From Salsipaludibacter albus (GTDB lineage Bacteria > Actinomycetota > Nitriliruptoria > Nitriliruptorales > Nitriliruptoraceae): a DNA stretch of 64,000 nucleotides. The stretch is from contig NZ_JAHOPH010000014.1 of assembly GCF_019798055.1 (NCBI RefSeq), forward strand, positions 35,338-99,337, written 5' to 3'. Made by a program: the position numbers and the translations under genes. This document shows positions 43,990 through 51,758 of this stretch, piece by piece. Each line of letters starts with the position of its first letter. Positions within the stretch are counted from its first letter, which is position 1. Below the pieces are notes generated by a model that was not told where the DNA came from, made no database searches, and was given only the letters and a program-made list of their open reading frames with translations.

Positions 43990-44724
43990 ATGACCCGCAT
44001 CGACACGACGATCACGCCACCGCTGACGCTTGGTGGGTGGTTGCGCCACGACAGCATCATGGATGCCCTCGAAGGGCTGCCTCCGACCGGACGCGTCCTG
44101 GAGTTCGGCCCGGGCCTGGGGGCAATGGCAGAGCGCATCGCCAGCCGCCACCCGTACGTCGGGGTCGAGACCGACCCCGCGTCACGCGAGGTCGCCGCCG
44201 CACGGGTGGCGCCCCATGGCGGTGAGGTCCACGCGTCCCTCGACGACGTCGAGGGCACGTTCGAGGTGATCTGTGCGTTCGAGGTCCTCGAGCACGTCGA
44301 GGACGACCGGGGCGTCCTGGCGTCGTGGCTGGACCACCTGGCGCGACCGGGACGCGTCGTGTTCAGTACGCCTGCCGGTCCGGACCGCATGGGACCGTGG
44401 GACCACGCGGTGGGCCACTTCCGTCGCTACTCGCCCGAGAGCATGAGGAACCTGCTCGAATCGGTCGGCCTGGAGGTCGAGACGGTCCGGATGCTCGGCT
44501 TCCCGCTCGGCAACGCACGGGACGCGGTGCGCAACCGGATCGACCCGCCCGACCTGGGCGAGGACATGTCCGACCGGACTGGCCACTCCGGCCGCCTCCT
44601 CCAGCCGCCGGACACGCGTGGATGGCTGACCTGGGCCATCGTCGCCCCGCAGCGGGTCCTGACACGGGCACTGCCGGCGACCCGGCTCGGGACGGACCTC
44701 GTGGCGGTCGCGAAGCGCACATGA
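43990..44724 (+). CDS. SAM-dependent methyltransferase 2 (tandem copy)
   Basis: A 244-residue paralogue of the preceding methyltransferase, starting at ATG 43990. Motif I is 'RVLEFGPGLGAMAERIASRH', then 'YVGVETDPASREVAA', 'VICAFEVLEHVEDDRGVLAS' and 'PGRVVFSTPAGPDRMGPWDH'. Differences cluster in the C-terminal substrate part ('LLGWPVGYVSEWV' in copy 1, 'MLGFPLGNARDAV' here), which fits duplication followed by change of substrate or methylation site. Confidence 0.87.
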   Translation: MTRIDTTITPPLTLGGWLRHDSIMDALEGLPPTGRVLEFGPGLGAMAERIASRHPYVGVETDPASREVAAARVAPHGGEVHASLDDVEGTFEVICAFEVLEHVEDDRGVLASWLDHLARPGRVVFSTPAGPDRMGPWDHAVGHFRRYSPESMRNLLESVGLEVETVRMLGFPLGNARDAVRNRIDPPDLGEDMSDRTGHSGRLLQPPDTRGWLTWAIVAPQRVLTRALPATRLGTDLVAVAKRT

Positions 44725-44794
44725 CGCCACGCCGATCGGGGACCCGTGCCGCCGTCGACGCGGTCGGCGTTCGAGGGCACCTGACGACCGCATC

Positions 44795-45673
44795 GTGAGG
44801 GATCGCCTCCTGCGGTGGATACCCGGTGTCCTGACCGTCGCCGGCCTCGCCTGGATGGCCTGGGCACTGCGCGATGGCTGGCAGGACCTCTCCCTGTCCG
44901 CATTGCCGAGCCCGCCTGCCCTGGTGTTCCTGCTGGTGCTCGTCGGCGTGTCCATGCTGTGCGCCTACACGGCCTGGATGACGTTGCTCCGCGAGCGCCA
45001 CACGCGACGATCCCTGCGCAACTTCATGGTGGCGCAGGTGGCGAAGTACGTGCCCGGGGGGATCTGGCAGGGGGTCGGCCAGGTGACGGGCCATGCGCGC
45101 GATTCCGGCAGGTCCGTCACGGCGACTTCGGTCGCCTACCTGCTGCAGGCCCTGACGCAACTGGCGTCGACCTCGGTCTTCGCCATGGCGCTGATCGTGT
45201 CGGGGACCCCGGCGACCGTGCTGGAGTGGGCGGCGACGATCGGCATCTCGGCCACCGCGTTGCTGCTGTACCGACCCGGCATGGCGTGGGCCTGGAGCAT
45301 GATCCGTCGGTGGCGCTCGTCGATCCCCGACGACGCCGGGATCCCGCCCCAGCGAGTCATCCTGCGGGCCGCAGGCCTGGGAGTCGCCGCCATCGGGCTC
45401 CAAGGGTGGGCGTTCGCCGGGTTCCTCGGGGGCAGCGGCGTGCCGGAGGACCTCTCGGTGGTGGCCGTCTACGCGGTCGCCTGGGCCGTGGGCTTCGCGG
45501 CGCTGCCGCTCCCGGCGGGCCTCGGTGTCCGCGAGTTGCTGCTCGTCGCCATGCTCCCCGGGGTCGGCACTGCCCAGGTTGTGGCTGCGTCCGTGGCGCT
45601 GCGGGTGGCGCAGATCGTGGTGGAGGTGGTCGTGGTGGGTGTCGCCGTCGCCTGGGACCGCAGGCGCCCGTGA
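44795..45673 (+). CDS. LPG-synthase-TM/UPF0104-type membrane protein
   Basis: A 292-residue protein with about seven to eight membrane helices. It resembles the lysylphosphatidylglycerol synthetase transmembrane (flippase-like) family: 'NFMVAQVAKYVPGGIWQGVG', 'ATSVAYLLQALTQLASTSVF' and the near C-terminal 'FAALPLPAGLGVRELLLVAM'. In polysaccharide clusters such proteins often accompany glycosyltransferases and are thought to move or hold lipid intermediates. GTG 44795 lacks a strong ribosome site. Function is inferred from family and context only. Confidence 0.75.
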   Translation: MRDRLLRWIPGVLTVAGLAWMAWALRDGWQDLSLSALPSPPALVFLLVLVGVSMLCAYTAWMTLLRERHTRRSLRNFMVAQVAKYVPGGIWQGVGQVTGHARDSGRSVTATSVAYLLQALTQLASTSVFAMALIVSGTPATVLEWAATIGISATALLLYRPGMAWAWSMIRRWRSSIPDDAGIPPQRVILRAAGLGVAAIGLQGWAFAGFLGGSGVPEDLSVVAVYAVAWAVGFAALPLPAGLGVRELLLVAMLPGVGTAQVVAASVALRVAQIVVEVVVVGVAVAWDRRRP

Positions 45674-45794
45674 TGCACCCCGTCACGACCTCCGTCGATC
45701 GGGCCGGCAGACCCTGCGTCCGGTGCGCCCGGACGGGTCGACGTGCCGGTGACGTCGGTAGCCTGCGCTCGGGCCAACCCCCGGAGGTCGTCAC

Positions 45795-46337
45795 GTGCCA
45801 CGCGTCGAGCAGCTGGACGGCGTGGCCGTGCTCGAACCCGACGTGTTCGCCGACGACCGTGGGTACTTCCTGGAGAGCTGGAACGCGCGCAGCTTCGTCG
45901 AACTGGTCGGCGAGGACGTGACGTTCGTGCAGGACAACCACTCGCACTCGGCGACCGGGGTCCTGCGCGGGCTGCACCACCAGGTGCCACCGTCGGCCCA
46001 GGGCAAGCTCGTCCGTTGTGTCCGCGGTCGGGTGTGGGACGTCGCCGTCGACGTCCGTCGGGACTCGCCCACGCTCGGTGACTGGGTCGCCGAGGAGCTG
46101 TCCGAGCACAACCAGCGCCAGCTGTGGATCTCGACCGGGTTCGCCCACGGGTTCCTCGTGCTGGAGGGCCCCGCCGACGTCCTCTACAAGGCGACCGACT
46201 TCTACGACCCCGTCAGCGAGCGCTCGATCGCGTGGGACGACCCACGGCTGGCCATCGACTGGCCCCTGGACACCGAACCGGTGCTGTCGGCCAAGGACGC
46301 GGCGGCACCGCGGTTCGACCCGGCGGACCTGCCATGA
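45795..46337 (+). CDS. rmlC: dTDP-4-dehydrorhamnose 3,5-epimerase
   Basis: A 180-residue cupin-fold epimerase, third step of dTDP-L-rhamnose synthesis. The landmarks are 'FADDRGYFLESWNARSF', 'VQDNHSHSATGVLRGLHHQV' with the catalytic His, 'QGKLVRCVRGRVWDVAVDVR', 'LWISTGFAHGFLVLE' and 'VLYKATDFYDP'. GTG 45795 follows GGAGG. It starts a three-gene rhamnose set with rmlA and rmlD. rmlB (4,6-dehydratase) is missing from the window and must be elsewhere if the pathway is complete. Confidence 0.93.
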   Translation: MPRVEQLDGVAVLEPDVFADDRGYFLESWNARSFVELVGEDVTFVQDNHSHSATGVLRGLHHQVPPSAQGKLVRCVRGRVWDVAVDVRRDSPTLGDWVAEELSEHNQRQLWISTGFAHGFLVLEGPADVLYKATDFYDPVSERSIAWDDPRLAIDWPLDTEPVLSAKDAAAPRFDPADLP

Positions 46338-46389
46338 GCGGCGCGCCGTGGGTGCACCTGCCCGGGCTCGACCGGACGGAGGAGTGTCG

Positions 46390-47448
46390 ATGAAGGGCGT
46401 CATGCTGGCCGGGGGCTCCGGCACGCGGCTGCGGCCGATCACGCACTCGATGGCCAAGCAGCTGGTGCCGGTCGCCAACCGCCCGATCCTGCACTACGGG
46501 CTGGCCCACATGGCCGAGGCCGGGATCGACGAGGTCTGCATCATCATCTCGCCGGAGACCGGGGACGACATCCGCCGGTCGGTCGGCGACGGTGCGGCGT
46601 TCGGGCTGGAGGTGACCTACGTCGTCCAGGACGCTCCGCGTGGCCTGGCCCACGCGCTGGCGTGTGCGATGCCGTGGGCCGACGGCGACGACGTGCTGAT
46701 GTACCTGGGGGACAACCTGGTGCGCGACGGCCTGGTCGACATCGTCGCGGACTTCTCGACGTCACGACCGAACTGCCAGATCCTGCTGACCCGCGTGGAC
46801 GACCCGTCCTCCTTCGGCGTGGCCGAGCTGTCGGACACCGGCGCCGTCGAGCGCCTGGTCGAGAAGCCCAGCTCGCCACGCTCGGACCTCGCCCTGGTCG
46901 GTGTCTACCTGTTCGACCAGACGATCACGGGCGCACTGGAGGAGATCCGGCCGTCGGCGCGTGCCGAGCTCGAGATCACCGACGCGATCCAGTGGTTGGT
47001 GGACGCCGGCCACCGGGTCGATGCCTCGATCGTGCGTGGGTGGTGGAAGGACACCGGGCGCAAGGAGGACCTCCTCCACGCCAACCAGCTGGTGTTGCGC
47101 GACCTGGCCGAGGACGTGCGTGGCGACGTGATCGGCGGGCAGGTCCGTGGTTCCGTCCAGGTCGACGAGGGCGCCCGTGTCGTCGACTGCGACATCACGG
47201 GGCCGGTCGTCATCGGGCGGCAGGCTGACCTTCGCCGGTGCACCATCGGACCGAACACCTCCATCGCCGCGAAGTGTCAGTTGCGTGACGCCCACGTCGA
47301 GGACTCGATCCTGATGGAGGACACGCGGGTCGACGGCTGGCGGCTGCGCTCGTCACTGCTGGGTCGCTCGACCCGGCTGGGAGGCTCCGCACCGGAGCGC
47401 TTCGTCGAGCTGACCCTGGGCGAGCACTCGCGGATCATCGGCCAGTGA
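46390..47448 (+). CDS. rmlA: Glucose-1-phosphate thymidylyltransferase, long form
   Basis: A 352-residue nucleotidyltransferase, first step of dTDP-rhamnose synthesis (glucose-1-phosphate plus dTTP). The N-terminal Rossmann part has 'MLAGGSGTRLRPITHSMAKQ', 'LVPVANRPILHYGL' and 'MYLGDNLVRDGL'. The C-terminal 100 residues form left-handed beta-helix repeats (DVIGGQVRGSVQVDEGARV...), typical of the long StrD/RfbA-like form rather than the short RmlA of enteric bacteria. ATG 46390 follows GGAGGAG. It overlaps rmlD by 4 nt. Confidence 0.92.
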   Translation: MKGVMLAGGSGTRLRPITHSMAKQLVPVANRPILHYGLAHMAEAGIDEVCIIISPETGDDIRRSVGDGAAFGLEVTYVVQDAPRGLAHALACAMPWADGDDVLMYLGDNLVRDGLVDIVADFSTSRPNCQILLTRVDDPSSFGVAELSDTGAVERLVEKPSSPRSDLALVGVYLFDQTITGALEEIRPSARAELEITDAIQWLVDAGHRVDASIVRGWWKDTGRKEDLLHANQLVLRDLAEDVRGDVIGGQVRGSVQVDEGARVVDCDITGPVVIGRQADLRRCTIGPNTSIAAKCQLRDAHVEDSILMEDTRVDGWRLRSSLLGRSTRLGGSAPERFVELTLGEHSRIIGQ

Positions 47449-48296
47449 TCCTGCTGACCGGCGGCTCCGGGCAGCTCGGGACCGCCCTGCGTGCCGCGCT
47501 GGTCGGACGCGACGACGTCCTTGCGCCGGGCCGGACCGACCTCGACCTCTCCGACCCCGCCGGGGTCGTGGCCGTGCTGGACGACGTCCGGCCCGGCGTG
47601 GTCGTGAACGCCGGCGCATGGACCGCGGTGGACGACGCCGAGTCGCACGAACGGGCAGCGACCGTGGTCAACGGCGCGTCGGTCGCGGCCATGGCGGGAT
47701 GGGCCGCCGACAACGACGCATGGCTCGTCACCTTCTCGACCGACTACGTCTTCGACGGCACCGGCGACGAGCCGTACCTGGAGGGTCACCCGACGGCATC
47801 GATCAACGCCTACGGCCGGTCGAAGGTCGTCGGCGAGGAGGCCGCGCTGGACAGTGGTTCGGCGCTGGTGGTGCGGACCTCCTGGGTGGTGTCGGAGACA
47901 CACGACAACTTCGCGTCCACGATGCTGTCGCTGCTCGACCGGGGCGTCGACCCCCGCGTCGTGGACGACCAGCACGGCTGTCCGACCATCGCCACCGACC
48001 TCGCCGCGGCCGTGGTTGGACTGGTCGACGATCGTCCGGCGGGGCTGCTCCACCTCACCAACGACGGGGCGACGACGTGGTACGAGCTCGCCCGCGAGGT
48101 CGCGCGGCTCGGCGGCCACGACCCCGAACGGGTGTCGCCGTGCGGGACCGACGAGTTCCCCACGGCTGCGGCGCGACCGGCGTGGTCGGTGCTGGGGTCG
48201 CGTCGCCGTGACGAACTGGGGGTCGAGACGTTGCCGCGGTGGACGGAGTCGTTGCCGGCAGTCGTGCATGCCCAGCAGGCGCGGTCGGCTGGCTGA
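47445..48296 (+). CDS. rmlD: dTDP-4-dehydrorhamnose reductase
   Basis: A 283-residue short-chain (extended SDR) reductase, last step of dTDP-L-rhamnose synthesis using NAD(P)H. The cofactor motif is LLTGGSGQLGTAL, followed by 'VVVNAGAWTAVDDAE', 'LVTFSTDYVFDGTGDEPYLE' and the catalytic 'AYGRSKVVGEE' (YxxxK). 'VVRTSWVVS' and 'VVDDQHGCPTIATDLA' are also typical. GTG 47445 overlaps the rmlA stop, giving coupled translation. It ends 12 nt from the convergent recombinase gene. Confidence 0.93.
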   Translation: MILLTGGSGQLGTALRAALVGRDDVLAPGRTDLDLSDPAGVVAVLDDVRPGVVVNAGAWTAVDDAESHERAATVVNGASVAAMAGWAADNDAWLVTFSTDYVFDGTGDEPYLEGHPTASINAYGRSKVVGEEAALDSGSALVVRTSWVVSETHDNFASTMLSLLDRGVDPRVVDDQHGCPTIATDLAAAVVGLVDDRPAGLLHLTNDGATTWYELAREVARLGGHDPERVSPCGTDEFPTAAARPAWSVLGSRRRDELGVETLPRWTESLPAVVHAQQARSAG

Positions 48297-48308
48297 GTGC
48301 TGGGCGGG

Positions 48309-49424
48309 TCAGTCCAGCGCGTCCAGGATGCGGCGCTGGTCGCGGGCGACCTTGCGGACGTAGCGCATCGTGGTGTCCTGGCTGGCGTGGCCCAGGAACT
48401 CCTGCACCGCAGGGGTCGGGACGCCGTTCTCGACCAGCTGGACCGCGACGGTGTGGCGGAGGGCGTGGACCAGTGCGCCTGGAGTGCGCTGTTCTTCCAG
48501 TCCCGTTCGCCGGTACAGCTTCGCGATCCGGTACTGGACCTGGTTGGCGGTCAGCCGCTTGCCGTCGTTGGCGACGACCAGTGGTGCGGGTCCCTCGGTC
48601 GACGCCACGTCGGCGTAGCAATCGCTGCGCCGGTAGTCGTCCAGCGCCGCCTCGAGTGCGGTGTGGACGGCGACCTGGCGACGCTTGGAACCCTTGCCGA
48701 TGATGGTCAGCGTCCGGTCGCCCGGAGGGCCGGTCAGCGAGCCGTTGTTGAGGTCCACCACCTCCGACAGGCGTGCCGCGGTGTAGAGGAAGGTCGCCAC
48801 CAGCGCGACGTCGCGCTCGGGCCACGGATCGCGGTCGGGTGCCACCCGGGTGCGTGGGTCGTGCTGGCGGTCCCACAGGTCGGTGCCGGGTTCGAGGTCG
48901 TCGTCCTGTGGCAGGGGAGTGGCGGCGGCATCCAGGAGAGCCCGGCGGACGTCGTCGGCGCTGCCGGGAAGTGAACGGACATCGTCGGCCCGCCCGGTGA
49001 CCGCGTCGGCGGTGGCACGGGCAGTCGCCTTGGGCACGCCGGCCATCCGGTTGCCGTCGACCACGCCGGCCTCGGTCAGGTGGTCGAACAGTCGCGACCA
49101 GGCGGAATGGGCACGTCGGGCCGACGACACCGCGTGCGTGGCCGTCCACGCCCCGAACGAGCGCCGCAGGACCGAGGCCGACAGGTCGTCGACCGTGAGC
49201 TCGTCGAGGTCCGCGTCCGTGGCCATCTCCGCGGACAGCTTCGCGAGCTCGCGACCGGTGAGACCACGCGCCTCGGACGTGGTGGCCGTGGCCGCGATGC
49301 GACCGATGCCGACGATGTCGGACTGGTAGGCCCGGACAGTGTTCTCGGACACGCCCTGCGGTTCGAGGTACTCGACCATGAAGTCGTGCAGCGCCTCCAT
49401 GAGCGGCTGGTTTCCGGGTGCCAC
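48309..49424 (-). CDS. Tyrosine-type site-specific recombinase (XerC/D-like)
   Basis: A 371-residue recombinase. GTG 49424 is preferred because AGGAGG sits 5 nt upstream; longer in-frame starts cross a promoter-like stretch. The N-terminal SAM-like core-binding domain (MEALHDFMVEYLEPQGVSEN) precedes the catalytic domain with Arg in 'LYTAARLSEVVDL', Lys in 'IIGKGSKRRQVAV', 'HALRHTVAVQ', 'FLGHASQDTT' and the nucleophile Tyr in 'TMRYVRK'. An extra segment near residues 190-235 (PLPQDDDLEPGTDLWDRQHD) is not typical. It could be a XerC homologue or an integrase left from a mobile element; no att-like repeat was seen nearby. Confidence 0.88.
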   Translation of the reverse strand: MAPGNQPLMEALHDFMVEYLEPQGVSENTVRAYQSDIVGIGRIAATATTSEARGLTGRELAKLSAEMATDADLDELTVDDLSASVLRRSFGAWTATHAVSSARRAHSAWSRLFDHLTEAGVVDGNRMAGVPKATARATADAVTGRADDVRSLPGSADDVRRALLDAAATPLPQDDDLEPGTDLWDRQHDPRTRVAPDRDPWPERDVALVATFLYTAARLSEVVDLNNGSLTGPPGDRTLTIIGKGSKRRQVAVHTALEAALDDYRRSDCYADVASTEGPAPLVVANDGKRLTANQVQYRIAKLYRRTGLEEQRTPGALVHALRHTVAVQLVENGVPTPAVQEFLGHASQDTTMRYVRKVARDQRRILDALD

Positions 49425-49562
49425 GCGATCCTCCTGCACTGGACGACGATACCCGCCGGTTTCATCCTCCCGTGGCAGGAATGGGACCCAGGTCCCGACA
49501 GGCTCTGTCCCGTCGACCCGTAGCATGCCGAGACCGGGTTCCGGCTTGGGGGTTTTTCACAC

Positions 49563-51722
49563 GTGGTTTTCGTCTATGTGACGGCATCGTTCCTCTCTGC
49601 CGTCCTGGTGTTCTCGGTGCAGCCCCTCGCCAGCCGCATGTTGCTCCCTGACTTCGGCGGGTCCGCCGCCGTGTGGACGACGAGCGTCCTGTTCTTCCAA
49701 GTGACCCTGTTGCTCGGCTACCTCTACACGCACCTTGCAACCAACGTGCTCCGGAGGCGACCTCAGGTCATCACCCACGTCGTCCTGATCGTCCTGCCAG
49801 TGGTCGCCTTGCCGCTTGCTGTCGAGGCCACGCCGGGGGACGGCGGCACAGCCTCGATCGTGACCCGGCTCCTCGTCGGTCTGGCGTTGGGCGTCGGGCT
49901 CCCGTTTCTGCTGGTGAGCACCTCCGGACCCCTGCTGCAACGATGGTTCTCGTGGACGGACCACCCCCGCGCCGGCGACCCCTATTTCCTGTACGCCGCG
50001 AGCAATGTCGGCTCGATCCTTGGCCTCCTGACGTACCCGTTCGTGATCGAGCCGCGGCTCGATCTTCTCCAGCAGTCCCGTGCCTGGAGCGCCGGCTACC
50101 TCGCGTTGATCCTGCTGGTGTTCGCATGTGCTTGGTTGGTCATTCGGCGTCGCACCACCGTCGCGACGCCAAGTGCCTCGCCGGCGCCGCACGAGAAGGA
50201 CGGACCGGATGGCGAGGGGCATGGAAGACCCCAAGGGGATGCTTGGCGTGTGGCTCGATGGGTCGGCCTCGCCTTCGTGCCATCGAGCCTGATGTTGGGG
50301 GCGACGACGTTCCTCAGCACGGACGTCGCGGCGATCCCCCTCCTTTGGGTCGTTCCTCTCGCCATCTACCTGGCGACGTTCGTCGTTGCCTTCGCGACAC
50401 GCCGGCCCATCGCGCATGACGCCGCGATGCGGCTCTTCGCACCGATCACCTTGTTGGCGGCTGCTGCCTGGCTCGCCAGATGGAGCCTCCCCGTCACGAT
50501 CACCCTCGTCATGGGCTCGTTCGCGGCCATCGCGATGATCTTCCACCATCGGCTGGCCGACAGTCGGCCCGATGTGGGTGGACTCACGGCGTTCTACGTG
50601 TGGATGAGTGTCGGCGGGGCACTCGGCGGCATCCTGAATGGAATCATCGCGCCTTTGCTTCTCCCGGGACCGTACGAGTTCCTCGTCGTGGGGATCGTTG
50701 CGGCCATGATCGCAGGCAAGTCCGTCAACGAGTTGTACGAGAGCCGTCCACGATGGGTGGCGCTTGCCGCGCTCGTGGGAGCTGCGGCGGCAGTGTTCGG
50801 TCTTGGATTCCTGGTCCGCGCAGGACTTGAGACCTTGGATCTCGTGCTGGTGGGTGGCGTCCTCGCCTGGTTCTCCCTTGCGCTCATTGGCCGCAGCAAG
50901 GTTGCCATGGTCGGCGCCATCCTCCTGCTGGTCGTCCCCACGACGAGTGCGTACATCCTGGGCGCGCAGCGAGCGGACAGGTCCTTCTTCGGCAGTTACC
51001 GGGTCGACACGGACATGTCGGCCCGCAGCCTTTACAGCGGAACCACAGCGCACGGAGCGCAGTTGCTCGAGCCTGAGCTGTCCACGCGGCCTGTGGGCTA
51101 CTACGACCCCGAGGGCCCCGTCGGCGACTGGTTGCCCCTGGTGGGCCGGGACCGCTCGATCGGCGTCATCGGCCTTGGCGCCGGCACGGTGGCCACGTAC
51201 GTCCGAGAGGGGCAGGATCTGCGCTATCACGAGATCGACGCCCTCGTCGAGGAGATCGCCCGGGAAGACTTCACCTTCCTCGAGCAGGCTCGGGGCGATG
51301 TCGAGGTGGTGATCGGCGACGGACGCCTGACGCTGCAGGACGTTCCCGACGGCGGCTATGACCTCCTCATGATCGATGCCTTCACGTCCGACTCCATTCC
51401 TGTCCACCTCCTGACCACGGAGGCGTTCGAGGTCTACGACCGAGTCATCGACGAGGACGGCGTTCTGTTGGTCCACATCTCGAATCGCTACCTCGACCTC
51501 GAGCCCGTGGTCGCAGCGGGAGCTGATGCAATCGGGATGACCGCCTGGACAAGACGCGCACCGGGCGTGGGCCCAGTCAAGAAGGCCACCATCTGGATGG
51601 CGATGACGCGGCGAGGCGAGCTTCCGGATGGGCTCCCGAACGCCGACCAGTGGGTGGAGCCCGGATCGGCCCGGGTGTCCTGGACCGATGACTTCTCGAA
51701 CCTGGTGGAGGTTTGGAACTGA
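49563..51722 (+). CDS. Membrane-fused spermidine-synthase-like protein
   Basis: A 719-residue protein with about 12-14 membrane helices followed by a spermidine-synthase-fold domain (about 470-719). The soluble part has 'IGVIGLGAGTVATYVREGQD' (SAM-type nucleotide motif), 'LRYHEIDALVEEIARE', 'VVIGDGRLTLQDVP' and 'YDLLMIDAFTSDSIPVHLLT' carrying the catalytic-type Asp. Such membrane fusions are widespread in bacteria but the product is untested, so true polyamine synthesis is not assured. A break around residues 195-230 holds a charged, non-hydrophobic loop. The GTG start at 49563 has no strong ribosome site. Confidence 0.83.
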   Translation: MVFVYVTASFLSAVLVFSVQPLASRMLLPDFGGSAAVWTTSVLFFQVTLLLGYLYTHLATNVLRRRPQVITHVVLIVLPVVALPLAVEATPGDGGTASIVTRLLVGLALGVGLPFLLVSTSGPLLQRWFSWTDHPRAGDPYFLYAASNVGSILGLLTYPFVIEPRLDLLQQSRAWSAGYLALILLVFACAWLVIRRRTTVATPSASPAPHEKDGPDGEGHGRPQGDAWRVARWVGLAFVPSSLMLGATTFLSTDVAAIPLLWVVPLAIYLATFVVAFATRRPIAHDAAMRLFAPITLLAAAAWLARWSLPVTITLVMGSFAAIAMIFHHRLADSRPDVGGLTAFYVWMSVGGALGGILNGIIAPLLLPGPYEFLVVGIVAAMIAGKSVNELYESRPRWVALAALVGAAAAVFGLGFLVRAGLETLDLVLVGGVLAWFSLALIGRSKVAMVGAILLLVVPTTSAYILGAQRADRSFFGSYRVDTDMSARSLYSGTTAHGAQLLEPELSTRPVGYYDPEGPVGDWLPLVGRDRSIGVIGLGAGTVATYVREGQDLRYHEIDALVEEIAREDFTFLEQARGDVEVVIGDGRLTLQDVPDGGYDLLMIDAFTSDSIPVHLLTTEAFEVYDRVIDEDGVLLVHISNRYLDLEPVVAAGADAIGMTAWTRRAPGVGPVKKATIWMAMTRRGELPDGLPNADQWVEPGSARVSWTDDFSNLVEVWN

Positions 51723-51758
51723 TCGTTCCCGACACCCGTCGGGTCGGTTGGTTGCCCG

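Noticed and set aside
46334..46389. Short frame between rmlC and rmlA (ATGAGCGGCGCGCC...)
   Set aside because: Only about 19 codons, no ribosome site of its own and overlaps the rmlA Shine-Dalgarno.
48300..49562. Integrated mobile element around the tyrosine recombinase
   Set aside because: No tRNA, att-like direct repeat or other phage or plasmid gene was seen nearby.
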